The position numbers and the translations under genes were made by a program. Positions 25,075 to 39,756 of a stretch of 64,000 nucleotides of DNA are shown here, in pieces. Each line of letters starts with the position of its first letter. Position 1 is the stretch's first letter. The DNA comes from Flaccisagitta enflata (lineage: Eukaryota; Chaetognatha; Sagittoidea; Aphragmophora): assembly GCA_965153355.1 (NCBI GenBank), contig OZ231126.1, positions 13,206,001 to 13,270,000 of the forward strand, given 5' to 3'. Below the pieces are notes generated by a model. That model ran no database searches. It saw only the letters and a list, made by a program, of their open reading frames with translations, and had not been told where the DNA came from.

Positions 25075-25412
25075 TTTTTTTCAAATGTCGGCTCTACAGC
25101 ATTCGATCCACATAATCGTTACTTGTATACCCTACTTTGAATTTTAATCTAGGACATTGTCTGTCATTGGTAGTACTCTCTTTTACCTGGACCGCATTCA
25201 ATAATCAACATCGCTGATTCCAATTTAGAAATGATTCAAATATTTCTTGACCAAGTTGCAGATCTGACTTCAGGGGTATCGCAGGCAGCTTTTGATTATC
25301 ATCATTTGCCTCCCTCTTTTGTAAAATACTTTTCTTTTCGGCGACCCTCGGACAAGATTTGGCCATATTGACCCGTCGATTGCAGAAAGAAGGACGCACG
25401 CAGCACGTCGTT

Positions 25413-25516
<104 letters not shown>

Positions 25517-26139
25517 AAGGAAAAAAATTGTCATAAAGCATGCGAGCATGAAAGTATGAGAGCATAAGTTCACGTTTTCGTAACTGGCATCAGATCGTTG
25601 CTGATATGGTCATTTTTCGACCTCTCATTTTTGGCATTGGTGGGCTCGAGGCGGAGGCGGCGGTGGCGGCGGCAGTGGCGGCGGAGGCGGCCTTTCGAAC
25701 CCCGTAAAATTTGACCAAGAGGCCACGAAACCACTCAATCTCTTTTTATTGCAGAAACATTCGTTTCCCTGCCTCCAATTCAGACAAGTGGAATTTAGAT
25801 CCAGGAGAGACTGGCAGACAGACACACAGACAGATTGGGAGGGAAAAACCGACATACTAGTAAAATTTAACCCCAACGGAAACCGAATGGAAAACAGAAT
25901 GACAGACAGGCAGACAGGCGGACATACAGACAGACAGATAGACAGGGAGACAGACAAAAGGACGGACTGAGCCAGACAGTCAGACAGACACAGAGACAGA
26001 CAGATAGACAGACAGACAGAACGACGGACCGACAAGTAGAGTCACAGAAAAATAGAACGCGAGGCAACTTTCTATTTAGGACCAGCACGAGGTTAAAGCC
26101 GTAATGACTAATGGCGTTTGTTGCACCAACCGTGAACAC

Positions 26140-27040
26140 CATAGATCAAATCCAATAAAAAAAAACATTGATCATTGACTTATAAGTCGGTAATTCACAA
26201 CCGATTTGGGCAATACAGCTTTTCAAAAGGAAACAATACACCAACTTGGACGGTTATACAACCGAAGCAATTAAAAACTTTATACGAGCTGGTTTAGAGG
26301 ACACTAACTTGCCCGGAAAGACTACCATCAGTGGCTCCCCTTCTTTCTCGATTGGCAGAAGGCGCAATGCCTCCTTCAAAAAATTTTGTAAAATAATTGA
26401 CTGTCGAAATAGGATTAAAAGACCTGATTCGACTGATTACTGTGCAAATAGCGTTGTTTTTTGAAGCAGAAGAAATTACCATTTGAAACGGTTTATGGCC
26501 AAGAATTTATCAACTGATTTTTTTTTTAAAGAGTCTTTACACTTGGAAGGTAATACTCGTCAAATGGCAAAATCAACATTAAACTATTTCAATACCATTC
26601 AAAAACTTTCAACTCCAATTCAACTGATATCCCCCAAAAAAGACCTGTTTGGATGTAAACCACATTATGCAAATGAGTTATTTGTACTCGACTAACATTA
26701 ACGTCTTGAAACATGGACTTACAGGGAGGAATTTCCACGAAGGACTTCCCTCAAAGTGTACATATCAGTGAAAAGGGTGTTTACCAGAGTGGTATTACCA
26801 GAGTGGATTTTTTTAGGGGATAAAATAGTAGAGGTAATGCCTCCCTCAGATAACAAAGTAAAAGGAGTAGCCGACTAAATCTTTTTAAAAGCCCGTATAA
26901 CTGATTACTGTGCTTACTGACACTCCTTGAAATTTTGAAACTGACCATATAAAAGTCAGTACAATATTTTGGTGGTTAAATGCCAAAAAACAGCAATTTT
27001 CTGTTTTGATAGCGTTCAAACAAACATGCAATCGATTATC
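26140..27040 (+). other. AT-rich stretch with short open frames, possible transposon relic
   Basis: Two adjacent plus-strand frames (about 26,246-26,464 and 26,483-26,695) contain TTEAIKNFIRAGLEDTNLPG and STLNYFNTIQKLSTPIQLIS. The AT content and interrupted frames suggest a decayed mobile-element gene, but I recognise no transposase or polymerase motif. Confidence 0.3.
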
Positions 27041-27049
27041 TAATAACTA

Positions 27050-27637
27050 CTACCTAGGAAAAAAGTATATCTACACCTGGGATACAATATGATTTAGTGA
27101 CCTAATATTCATTAAATCATTAAACAAAAAGTGTTAATTTATAGAATAACTTGTTTTTTAACGAAAAATTCTTATAAAAGTTTTTGGAAGCAATATTTAA
27201 AGCCATTCTAACTTATTATAGAAGATATGGTGTTATCACTCATAGGCAAATTTACAATTTGGGAAGAAGTTTATATTTTTATGTGCCATTTCTAAACGTA
27301 CAAAACCACAGAGACCAAGATGAGTTCATCTCATAGATTTTTTGATGTAGATAGTTTTGTTTTTTTAAAAATTGTAACAGCTGCTCTAGAAGCGGAGATA
27401 TGTTGATTTAAAGCTGTCTGTAATTTCTGCATTCTGCTGTATTTTATATTTTCTTGGATGTCTTTTACATTTTTGCTTGTAATTTCTAAACGGTTTAAGA
27501 TACATCGACCAGATTGGACTCATTTTGAAGATTTTTTGATGAAGTTTAATTTGTTTTTTTAAAAATCTATCTAGCATTTCTAGAAGCGGAGATATCCTTG
27601 GTAGAAGGTGTAGATATACTTTTTTCCTAGATAGTAT
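27050..27637. mobile_element. AT-rich element with ~28-bp terminal inverted repeats
   Basis: The left end CCTAGGAAAAAAGTATATCT with ACACC pairs with its inverse at 27,607-27,637. Inside, an approximately 115-bp unit is tandemly repeated (about 27,285-27,400 and 27,480-27,598), each copy ending TCTAGAAGCGGAGATA. The target duplication is not clear. Confidence 0.6.
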
Positions 27638-27867
27638 CAGGTCGGGTATTAACTACAATTGGCTAATGAGTTCTGTGCATTGCCTCGGTAATCCCACAGT
27701 AGGTCACGCAATCACTGAGAGGAAGCGCCGCCAAGGTCTTCCCACAAAGACTACATAATACTGAACAAGCTGTGAGTCAGCGAAACCCTTACAATCTTTT
27801 TGTCTTTAATGAAAATGGCTCGCTACTTACGCCACTAGGAGTCGTGGTGGGAGGATATTTTCTGAAA

Positions 27868-27985
27868 TACAGGGGTGTATAAAGTTGAGTATTCCCCCCC
27901 CCCACGGGGGGGGGGGGTTAAAATCAAAAGGTTTGGAGATGGGGAAGAAAATCAAAGGGTGGAAAAGAAAAAAAAAAACAAATTT
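27868..27985 (+). mobile_element. Truncated hAT-like element end
   Basis: CAGGGGTGTATAAAGTTGAG followed by a C-run/G-run and ATGGGGAAGAAAATCAAAGG matches the left half of the element at 51,277-51,728. The right terminus is not found. Confidence 0.65.
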
Positions 27986-28094
27986 TCTAAAGATTTTACA
28001 ATTTTGACAGTTCGCTTAGCACACATCTTCGCAAATTCGCATCGTTATATTCACGGTGACACCGTCTGCAAACGTGGAACTCCTATCTTTAAAG

Positions 28095-28276
<182 letters not shown>

Positions 28277-28428
28277 AGACTGTCAGTGGCGAATTTGCAT
28301 GAGGTCAGAACCCACTCGTAATTCGCTAAGTTGACGTCTAACTATGACAACTCGAGGGTCGCCAATGCATAAATGTCTCTTCATCATCATGAGCAGCATT
28401 GGAGAGGTTATATAGGTACCGATTTAAA

Positions 28429-28997
<569 letters not shown>

Positions 28998-28999
28998 CA

Positions 29000-30040
29000 C
29001 ACAGAGAAATACACATGAAAACCAGGTGATCGAAACATCAACATACTCCCAGCTGGAGAATCTACTCTTGTCCACCACTGCACTGTTGCCACGCCACTCT
29101 TGGCCATATTTCGGACCAGAATGAATTTTGAAAACTTTTTTACAGAATTCGATAAATTTCATTCAATAAAACACAGATAAAGTGAGAATTGATGGTAAAT
29201 TTCGCACTAACTGTACATGAATTTTGTTAAGTTTGGTTCAGATATCATTCTTAACTTAAGATATTGTAGTCACAGACATGCTACACCACACCTTGTATTG
29301 TCCGTCTCTATGTCCTCTCCGTCCATAAGCCCGTAAGTCCGTGCATCACATTATTGAACAATTGTTGCCTGTCTTTTTTGTAGGGTTTTAAGTCGGTTTG
29401 ATTGTCAAATGAGTGAGTGCATCTTTCTTTTTTTACTGCCTCTGCCAAACTGTCCGCAACTGTTGTTTTTTTGCAGGGCTTATCAAAAATGAGGGTTCTG
29501 ACTAGAGTGATTGGCTCCAAGCAGCCTACTGTGGTCTTCGTGGAAGCTCACGTGGTAAAACAGAAAGAGACAATGACATACGGAATCGAAGAGCTAAGGC
29601 AGTAAAGGTCGGTCCTAAGTCGTAAGACTTCTTCTCATCGTTATTACTGACGTAATGCGATGTCATAAAAGATGTCATAATCGACGTCATAATCGTTTCG
29701 ATCTTACGATGCGATTTTATTGACAGAGTCTCTTCCGTACAAGTTGTAGGTCTGTCAGTTTGTCGGTGCATAGGCCGGCCGGCCGGTCGGTCGGTCTTAA
29801 CTTTTAAAACTCCTTTCACTTTCGAGATTTTAATGTCTCTTCCGTTCAGTAATCCCAAGATTACGACTTTTGGCCACATGCCTCCATGTGTCGCACTTCC
29901 TCCGCACTCACTCATGTGTTATTTGGTAAAGCTGTATTCATATGTTCTTGACTGTCTGATGCCCGTGTTTTGTGTGTGCGTGTGTGCGTGTGTGCGTGTG
30001 CGTGTGTGAGTGTGAGTGAGTGTATGCGTGTGTGCGTGTG

Positions 30041-30106
<66 letters not shown>

Positions 30107-30720
30107 TCTCCCTTTCTCTCTCCGTATGGTCACTCTCACTATTCTTAATGTTGCGTATCATAGTCGATTTGCATCATTTCGTTTTGACTAAAAGAGTCGT
30201 TTTGACTTTCATTGACTGAATCAATTCGTGCAGAACTTTTAATGCTGAGTATACGATTACGAAATATTGAGCATATGTGCAATGACCACGATTTTTAGTC
30301 GCGTGCACGCGACTCTACAACTCGCTTTGTCCGTCCGACGGTAGGTTGATAGGTACGCACTTTACTTTTTTGTTTCTGTTTCTATCTGCCTTACATCTTC
30401 TCCTAGCCTCTTCCCCTCTTCCCCTTTTACCCAACTATATTATCCATTGGGAAATGTGTTTAAGTTATGACTTACCACGCGTATCAATAAAAAAGACGCA
30501 GTTTTGAATGACTGATTTTGGCAACATATTTGATAAAACCTATTGAAATTCTAGAACATTGGAAAGCCCTTTGAAAATACTTTCAGTTGGTTTCAATCTG
30601 GTATTTCTATCTTTTTCGTTTGGAAATGGCATTAGTTTGAGTGGAAATTTTGCCTTTTCATTTTCACAATCCCCTTGTAAAAAAGTCCCTTTTAGCAAAA
30701 TAGAGAAAGATTTTTGAAAA
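29000..30720 (+). other. Mostly unique sequence without supported genes
   Basis: Contains GTCATAA repeats near 29,650-29,690, a GGCC/GGTC patch at 29,775-29,800, (GT)n at 30,040-30,105, and at 30,296-30,345 the head of a family T element (AGTCGCGTGCACGCGACTCT, CGCTTTGTCCGTCCG). I cannot find a tail for that element. Confidence 0.5.
30296..30350 (+). mobile_element. Family T (AGTCGCG) 5' fragment
   Basis: After ATTTTT comes a perfect 20-base head palindrome AGTCGCGTGCACGCGACT with flanking bases and the usual CTACAACTCGCTTTGTCC. The tetranucleotide block is very short, and the conserved tail is absent within 1 kb. Confidence 0.7.
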
Positions 30721-30728
30721 TCTTTAAA

Positions 30729-31256
30729 CAGTCAGCGGACAAAACACAATAGGTATATATATCACTCCGTTGGTTTTGATCCAACCCACTGATGTTGAAC
30801 AGAATGCTGCAAACAACAACTGGTTGTTGAAATTACAGCTGGCTGTTAAGTTACAAAGTTGGCAAAAATCAATCTTTTCCAAAATAGAATGAGACCTGCA
30901 AACTCATACTCCTGATAAAATTCTGAGAATTTTGATATGTCACACTTAACACTTTTTGTAAAAAATATTTTTTTTAACATTGCGTTATAATTAAATTAAA
31001 CAAAGATATTTTCTTTTTATTTTCATGTAAAAGTATATGTTGTGACATATCAAACTTCTTAGAATTTCATCAGGATTATGAATCTGCAGGTCTCATTTTA
31101 TTTGGTGAAAGCTGGATTTTTGCCAACTTTGTAACTTAACAGCCGGCTGTAATTTCAACAACCAGTTGTTGTTTACAGCATTCTGTTCAACATCAGTGGG
31201 TTGCATCAAAACCAACCGAGTGATATATATACCTATTGTGTTTTGTCCGCTGACTG
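30729..31256. mobile_element. Long palindromic (foldback) element, 528 bp
   Basis: Terminal repeats CAGTCAGCGGACAAAACACA extend into inverted arms of about 215 bp around a roughly 90-bp centre. It is flanked by TAAA on both sides (30,725-30,728; 31,257-31,260). No coding capacity. A 4-bp target duplication with CA ends could fit a Chapaev-like or Sola-like MITE, but a TA duplication cannot be excluded. Confidence 0.85.
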
Positions 31257-31260
31257 TAAA

Positions 31261-31990
31261 GATGTCTAAATTGAAAAAAAAAAAATCATTTCTTTTTTGT
31301 ATCTGTTTTTTTCTTTTTTTTTATTCGCGTGGAATGAGTTAGCATTAATGTTCTGAGTCTTAAGGATTCAAGCAAAAGCAGTCCCATCATAGTTTGAAAT
31401 CAATTTTGCTATCTCCCCAAGCATGTTTTCCAAACCTATCGCTCGTGCCGCCTGGACCATAACAATGCTAAACTTAACTTAGATGATTATAAATGTTCAA
31501 GAGAGTTGAAAGGTCTGCTCATATGTAACGTGTCTTGGTCAAAGGCCTTCAATTTTGCACAGCATCGTTTCACTTATTCGTTTGAATGTCTCATGTTGCC
31601 CTTCTGTTTCCCCCTCTCTATTTTATCGTCTCTCATCTTAGGTTCTGCCAACCCCTCTCACTTGACTTCTCTCCTCTCCTGTCCCCTCTTACCTACTCAC
31701 CTTCCTCACCTTCCTCTTTCCTCCCCTCTTCTCTTTCCCTTCCTTCATTTCTACCCTCCCACAACCTCTTATTCTTTTCCCCTCAAATATTTAGCCTCCT
31801 TTCTCACCTCCCATCTATTCACCCTCCTCTATTCCTTCCTCTCTTTTCTTTCCCCCTCGCTTTTATCTTCTTTCTTCCCCTCGTCGTCTTCCCCCCCCCC
31901 CCACCCTCCTCTTTTCTCCCCTCTCTACCTCAGCAGGGCGCCGTATCTCAACGGGAGTTTTAAGCGCAGTTCCGGCTGGCAAGCGCCCTT
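31261..31990 (+). other. Unique, pyrimidine-rich stretch
   Basis: T-runs near 31.27-31.32 kb, then C/T-rich sequence 31.6-31.93 kb and a C-run at about 31,890. Long open frames here are pyrimidine-strand artefacts rich in Ser, Pro, Leu and Phe. Confidence 0.5.
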
Positions 31991-32000
31991 TACTGATTGC

Positions 32001-32003
<3 letters not shown>

Positions 32004-32070
<67 letters not shown>

Positions 32071-32253
32071 CGCTCTCGCACTCAAATCTAAGTAGCCACC
32101 TTAACAACGGTAAATAGTATGGAATGAATTCTCCTCTCTTTCTTCTCTTTCATCTTCCTGATTATCAACCACCGGCTAATTTTTTGTTTCCACCCATCCC
32201 CTGTTGCTTCCTCTTCACTCCCATCGAGCATCGTTTAGACTGAGCAAAAAGAT

Positions 32254-32304
<51 letters not shown>
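32004..32304 (+). repeat. Two (CT)n microsatellites
   Basis: CT arrays at 32,004-32,070 and 32,258-32,304 separated by unique sequence. Just downstream (32,460-32,535) is a short three-unit repeat CGGAGGTCGGGC/GCGTTCC. Confidence 0.9.
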
Positions 32305-32307
<3 letters not shown>

Positions 32308-33271
32308 GCACGTTGGTAACGTGGCAAATGGACAACATTGTCGGTTTGTCGTCGGTTTTGTCGTTTAGCCGGTTGGAGAAAATGCTTCTTGGAGATTCTG
32401 CTTCAGTCTTCGCTGAGCAATATGGAATAAAGTGGCGTAGAGTGGAAAAGCGTGGATGAACGGAGGTCGGGCTTTCCAAAAAAAGAACGTTCGGAGGTCG
32501 GAGGCGTTCCAAAGATGGAAGAACAGAGGTCAGGCGTGTGTTTCAGAGACGAAACATTTTTTTAAGGTGGATTTGAAATGGAACATTGTCAGAAGATGAC
32601 ACCGTTGTCCTTTTTTTTTCCAAAGTTCAAGGTTATGATCATTTTTGTTCTACTTCCCGCTTAAACTTTAAAGGAACAAGAAAGAAAAATCCTATAAAAC
32701 AGGGCCCGAGACATTCAAAATTTGGTTTCTGATGTCAGCCAGCAATTTATGCCATGTGAAACATTTCACTAGCATTGCATGGTGGGGAGTTAGAATTCCA
32801 TGGAGTATCGCAACAGACAAAAATATCGTTTATTAGAAATTTCATTTATGAATTATTTAAATCCTTCAGTACAATGGGAGCAATAACGACAGTACAAAGA
32901 CGGCCTCCTATGATCTCACAATTCAAATGAAGAACTAAAAGCTTTGATTTTACTAAAAGCTGATGATCCAAAGTATTGACTGAATACAAAATTCAATACC
33001 AAGTGATTCAGAGGAAAACTGACAATTGAATTCTCTTTACTGTGTGTGGCTCAATGACCGGTAGAATACTGAACTAGAGTTCAGAAACATTGCTATCGTC
33101 AGGGTCACAACTTGGACTTCTTGGTCGACAATTACAGGTAAAAGTACAAAACTATATTCACTCAAAGCAACAATTATTCGGCAAAGAAAACGCGAAAGTG
33201 AACGTCACCACACTTTTTGGAGTGCATTTTTTGGGTCTAAAAAGCAAGGATTTGCATAAGACACATTTTTT

Positions 33272-33541
33272 AGATGCGTCCTCGCATATCTATAAGAGGG
33301 TCTGTCCGTCGGTCCGTCGGTCGGTCCGTCGGTCGGTTTGTCGGTCGGTCCGTTACGCCTCCTTGAAAATCGCAGTTTTTGGCCCTTTTCAGCCGCGAGG
33401 ATGTCGTTAGAATGTTCTGAGAGCCTCTTTTGATCTGATAATAACTATAAGTCTTTTCATCTGTCAGTCAAACCAAATCTAGTGCCGAAGTCGCTACGCA
33501 CAGAGATACAGTCAGGACGCATCGTTGCCTGATCGGGCTTG
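33272..33541 (+). mobile_element. Family T (AGATGCG subfamily) element, 270 bp
   Basis: After T6 the head AGATGCGTCCTCGCATATCT forms a hairpin. It is followed by ATAAGAGGGTCTGTCCG, (GTCG/GTCC)n, CGTTACGCCTCCTTG, a body with TTTTGGCCCTTTTCAGCCGC, then the tail AGGACGCATCGTTGCCTG and ATCGGGCTTG. AGGACGCATC is the exact inverse of the head GATGCGTCCT. It is the plus-strand counterpart of 23,382-23,696. Confidence 0.88.
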
Positions 33542-33616
33542 TTATTCTACATTACACCGAGTACATAACTTCATCAATTGCAACGCAATGCTGATTCTTG
33601 ATCACTATCATTCATC

Positions 33617-33768
33617 TGTCTGTCTGTCTCTCTGTCTGTTTGTCTGTGAAACTGTTTGTCTGTCTTACTGTTTGTCTTTGTGTCTGTCTGTGTGTATTTT
33701 TCTGTCTGTCTGTCTGCCTGTCTGTCTATCTGTCTGTCTGTCAGTCAGTCAGTCAGTCAGTCTTTGAC

Positions 33769-33836
<68 letters not shown>

Positions 33837-33962
33837 CCAATCGGTTTCCTTCTTTGAAAATTTGCTGTATTCTATCAAAGCCAGCTAAAAACTTCCCTCC
33901 AGGGGTTCCGCCACATTTGCACAAATCCGCACAACACCACCACGACGGCATCCATCCCTATC

Positions 33963-34050
<88 letters not shown>
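33617..34050 (+). repeat. (CTGT)n/(CT)n compound arrays
   Basis: CTGT-rich array 33,617-33,795 passing into CT to 33,828, then unique sequence and a pure CT array 33,965-34,050. Confidence 0.9.
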
Positions 34051-34052
<2 letters not shown>

Positions 34053-34156
34053 CATATCCTCTTCATCCAAGCCTATCATCCTCGTCTCACCCTAACCAAT
34101 TGAGGCTGTAATCCGAGCACGACATGACGTCATGGCTCGTCATGGACACCACGTAA

Positions 34157-34431
34157 GGGCGTGTTTCTAGTGAAGACCAAAATCGCGTTTGTTCCCGACG
34201 AACGCGTTAACAGCGTGAACACATATTCAAGAATTTCAACTGTCCCACGAGGGAGTGAGCGAAGTGCGGAGAGGAGCTGAGCCCGCGAACGGAGCAGCGA
34301 AAGGTGCCGGAGCCAGAATGCCGGAGCGCTGGCGGCTTGTCAGCTGGAGCCGAGCGGTGCGAGCGAACGAACGTAGCGAGCGACCGAGTGGCCCTTTCAA
34401 AACGCGATCCTCTTTGACTAGAAACGCCCCC
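34157..34431. mobile_element. PIF/Harbinger-like MITE, CpG-rich, 275 bp
   Basis: Imperfect terminal repeats GGGCGTGTTTCTAGT and its partner (ACTAGAAACGCCCCC on the right), both continuing to ATCGCG. Flanked by TAA on both sides (34,154-34,156; 34,432-34,434). A 3-bp TAA duplication and GGG-type ends fit PIF/Harbinger MITEs. The centre is unusually CpG-rich (GCGAGCGAACGAACG). Confidence 0.75.
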
Positions 34432-34915
34432 TAAGGGTACAACAGTGGAAGAGGATCAAGAACAAGAACAAGAACAAGAAGGTCTGTCATGTTGGCTTCC
34501 GCGTCGATGCCGTAGTTCCGTTTAAAAACTGACTTGGACTACTGGATACCCGCGCGCCTCGTTTCATCCCCGCAATAATGTGAGTGTACCATCGATGCAC
34601 TTTGGGTGGGAAATTTGAAAAGTCATACGTTTATGCATTCATTGATTTCAATGATATTGTAAGTTTCAATTACCCCGACTTTGTATCTTGTAAAGCGACC
34701 ATTTTCATTTTTGACGTAGGTTTAATGCGTTGCAGAAAGAGTGACAGGTTTGTGACACGCGATTAATCACTTTTTAGAAAGGCGTTATTTCTGATGAATT
34801 TGTCAATACAATCCGATCTGAGAAATAGAGCTTTACACTTTTCTGCTTCCAGCGCCATTACCTCAAACACACTAACCACAGATTGATTAAAGAAATTTGT
34901 TTATTCAGTCATTTT

Positions 34916-35575
34916 GGGCAGCTGCCCCGAAGCGGCCGATGACCTATGCTTTCACATAGGGAAAATTTTTCCTCCTTCTTCTCCTCCTTCTATGTCCTTC
35001 CCCCCCCCCCCCGCCATAAGACTCAAATCCCATTCTCAACGTTTAAATCTCAGTCTTGAGGCTCAAATCCCGGTCTTGAGGCTCAAATCCCAGTCTTGAG
35101 GCTCAAATCTCAGTCTTGATGCTTAAATCCCAGTCTTGAGGCTGAAATCCTAGTCTTGAGGCTGAAATCCCAGCCCCAAGGTCCTTACCCGAGCTGCAAG
35201 ACTCAAATCCCAGTCTTGAGGCTCAAATCCCGGCCATGAGACTCTAACCCCAGTCTCAAATTCTTAAATCCCAGTCTTGATGCTCAAATCCCAGTCTTGA
35301 GGCTCAAATCCCAGTCTCGAGGCTCAAATCCCAGTCATGAGGCTGAAATCCCAGCCCCAAGGACCTTATCCCAGCCACAAGGCTCAAATCCCAGTCTTGA
35401 GACTCAAATCCTAGTCTTGATCCATTATTGCAATTTTGTTTGTTAGCCAGTCATATGTAGTCATTCAGTAAATCTTACTTTCATCATTTCAAAACAGCAT
35501 AGGTCACCTCTCACCATCACACATCCACATACATTCAAATAAGGGCAACGGGTACCGCTGACCATCTAACGAGAG
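34916..35575 (+). mobile_element. Family G (CCTATG subfamily) element
   Basis: After TTTT: GGGCAGCTGCCCCGAAGCGG, CCGATGACCTATGCTTTC, then a 20-21-bp minisatellite (CAGTCTTGAGGCTCAAATCC) to about 35,420. A tail fragment AGCATAGGTCACCTCTCACC and GGGCAACGGGTACCGCTGAC follow. Compared with the sister element at 57,086-59,086, about 27 bp of the inverted head (ATCGG...GCCGCTGCC) are missing from the tail. Confidence 0.8.
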
Positions 35576-35778
35576 ATCTATTGAGAGATAAAGATTAATA
35601 AAACCTTTCTTATTCTCATGCCATTAAACACACACAATCAATGATATTCGTCAATTCAATCCCATCTAGTAGCATTTAACATCCCGTCGTGCTTTAAACT
35701 CTCTCCCTACGCTCTGTTACAACATCCCCTTATAATCCGTATCCACTGATCACGTAATTATGCCATTAAAGTTTAACG

Positions 35779-36203
<425 letters not shown>

Positions 36204-36442
36204 ACAGCAAGACAGACAATAATCCAGACAGATTGAAAGTCAGACAGAATTGTATACTGTATACAGACAGACAGAGGGAGAGTTAAAGATGGCGACAGAG
36301 AGACAGTTAGAGGTGACAAAAAGGCAGTAGGAAAGACACACAAATAACAAGAGACAAAGAGGCAGACAGAAAATCAAAATGAAGAGAGATGAAATGACGT
36401 GAATGACCACAGTAACGATGAAGGCAACAACAATTCTGAGTA

Positions 36443-36868
<426 letters not shown>

Positions 36869-37027
36869 GAACGGTTTTTGTCCATCAACCTTAGATGAAA
36901 TGACCCTTACAGTTTTGGTACGTCTGAAACCAACTTTTGCTATATATACAGACTCAAAGTTACGACCCACTGTTACCATAGAATCGATTTTCATGACCTT
37001 CGGATGAATATTTTTGTATCTGTCCAA

Positions 37028-37475
<448 letters not shown>

Positions 37476-38199
37476 CTTTTTTTCCTTTTGGTTTCAGCTT
37501 TCTTTTGTCGCTTCCGCACGTCGCCTTTGGCGCGTTGGTGAATAGATTCTCATGATGGTCCGTCTCCTCTTTATCTCCTGCTTCTCTTCCTCCCCTTCCT
37601 CCTCTTCTTCCTCTTCTTCTTTGCCTTCTCCTCTTCCTCCTCCTCCACCACTTTCCTCCCCCTTCCCATTTTCCCCGTTTCCTCCCTCTCTTTATTTTCT
37701 CCCTTTCCTCCATTTCTTCTTCATCATCTCATTCTTCCACTTGTTCTTTAAGTATCTCACTCCCTTCTCCACCTCCTCTTCATCTTTCTCTTCTCCTCCT
37801 CCTCCACCTCCTCCTCCTCCTCCTCTTCTTCTTCTGTAATCCTCATCATAGACCCCTTTTACTTCTCGTGCCTTGTCTTCCTCTTCACCTGAGGCCTACT
37901 GTATCCGGACATGTTGTCTGAGGTATCCTCATCTCATGTCTTGGAACTAGGGTTTGAACATTGAACAAGAGTTGCAATAACCAATGAGAGTACAGTCAGC
38001 CCAGTGCATTGACATTAAAACTGGAGTAGTATCAATACACTTCAGTAAATATTCATCTTACTGGATTTACTAGAAGTATGCTCTTCATGGTTTATTTACA
38101 TGTGTTTCACGTGCAAAAGTCTGTAAATCTGTTAAAGGCGGTATTCATGGCAGACTAGTAAGAGAACTACCATAAGCATGAAATATATGAGACTATGAT

Positions 38200-38445
38200 T
38201 CTTCTTCTTCTTCTTCTTCTTCTTCTTCATCTTCTTCTTCTTCTTCTTCTTCTTCTTCTTCTTCTTCTTCTTCTTCTTCTTCTTCTTCTTCTTCTCCTTC
38301 TTCTTCTTCTTATTCTGTTTCTTTCTCCTTTTTTTTTCTTCTTGTTCCTTTTCTTCTTCCTTTTCTTCTATTTCTTCTTCTTTCTTTTCTTCCTTTTTTC
38401 TTTTTTCTTTTTTCTTTTTCTTTTTCTTTTTTTTTTCTTCTTCTT

Positions 38446-38475
<30 letters not shown>
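38200..38475 (+). repeat. (TTC)n microsatellite
   Basis: TTC arrays at 38,200-38,310 and 38,430-38,475 joined by degenerate T/C sequence. Then (GTC)n at 38,724-38,756. Confidence 0.9.
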
Positions 38476-38476
<1 letters not shown>

Positions 38477-38809
38477 TTCTTCTTCTTTTTCTACTTCCTC
38501 CTCCTCTTAAACTCCTCATCCTCCTCTTCATATCTTACTCATCTTAATCCTCCTCTTCATCTTCATCTTCGTTTTCTCCCATTCCATCGGACGCGTGAGT
38601 TCTTTTTTCTTTTCTTTTCTTTTTTTCCCCTTTCTTTCTATTCCCTCTCTCCGTCATTCTCCTCTTTGATATCATCAACTTCATCTTCATCACGGTTGTT
38701 ATCAGGTTGATCGTCTTCATCGTCGCCATCGTCGTCGTCGTCGTCGTCGTCGTCATCATTGGTCGCATTCCATGCGCACTTACGTCACCATCGGTTGCAG
38801 ACATCGACA

Positions 38810-39756
38810 AGTCTATCTAGTGACATCCACCCAAAGCTCCTCATGTGCCTATCTTGCGCCTATCTCTCTGTCTTGAACTGTTGAGGGTCTCAATATATTC
38901 CCGAACTAATGGTTGATTCCTTAACTGGACGAATTTAGAATAGCTAATTATTCTCGCTTCTTTGATATTCAAATGACTCACTACTGACGGACTGACCATA
39001 CTATTTATTTCTGCGTCTGTTTCAACTTCTAGTCATCTTATTATTGCCTCCACCAGAATTTAGATTGATTGTTTATTCTCGCATCGTTGATTTTTTAAAT
39101 GACTCACTACTTACTGACTGATGATACTATTTATTTCCGCGTCTTTTTCAACTTCTAGTCATTTGATTACTGTCTCCACCAGAAATTAGAATAGCTATTT
39201 ATTCTCGTTTCGTTGAGTTTTTTTAAATAACCCACTACTGACTGACTGACGACACTATTTATTTCCGTCCTCTTCTTGATTTCTAGTCATTGAAACGTTT
39301 ACCTTCAAAAAAACTTTTGGTGCCAAATGCGTCTTCAACACAAGAGAGAAGGGAAACCTCAATACTTTTCTAGATAGCTCTCGACCTCACTGAGACTCTT
39401 TTGCGGAGGGTTGCCACACATTCCAATGGGAGCTCAGAAGTCAGGGAACGTAAAACATGGGAAGGAGTATAAATTTTTTCTTTTAGACAACCTTTTAGTA
39501 AAACTAAGTCTTATCTATTGTCAGTAGTTTATAGAAATTTGATTCTCAAGAAAAAAAACATTGATACTAATTTCAAAATATTTACACATGTCATTCTTCT
39601 TCCTTTTCATATAAAAAAAAAAAAAATGTAAATCAATCGAATGGACATGAACTCATAGAAAAAAAAAAAAAAAAAAAAAAAACACTTCCAATCAACCCTA
39701 TCGGTCTCTACATTAGACTTTTACTTCCCTACATTTGCCCAGTTTTGTTCCTTTTT
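38810..39756 (+). other. Unique sequence with a diverged tandem repeat
   Basis: Between about 38,930 and 39,290 three diverged units of about 120 bp share AGAATAGCTAATTATTCTCG-like, GACTCACTACTGACTGACTGA-like and CAACTTCTAGTCAT motifs. The rest is AT-rich with A-runs at 39.61 and 39.66 kb. No gene seen. Confidence 0.55.

Noticed and set aside
26246-26695. Two short plus-strand frames as a real gene
   Set aside because: No start context, splice signal, or recognisable motif. More likely a relic in AT-rich DNA, so described only as such.
32165-32512. Minus-strand frame with SVHPRFSTLRHFIPYCSAKT running into a GA array
   Set aside because: It covers a local repeated CGGAGGTCGGGC motif and lacks a convincing splice or start signal.
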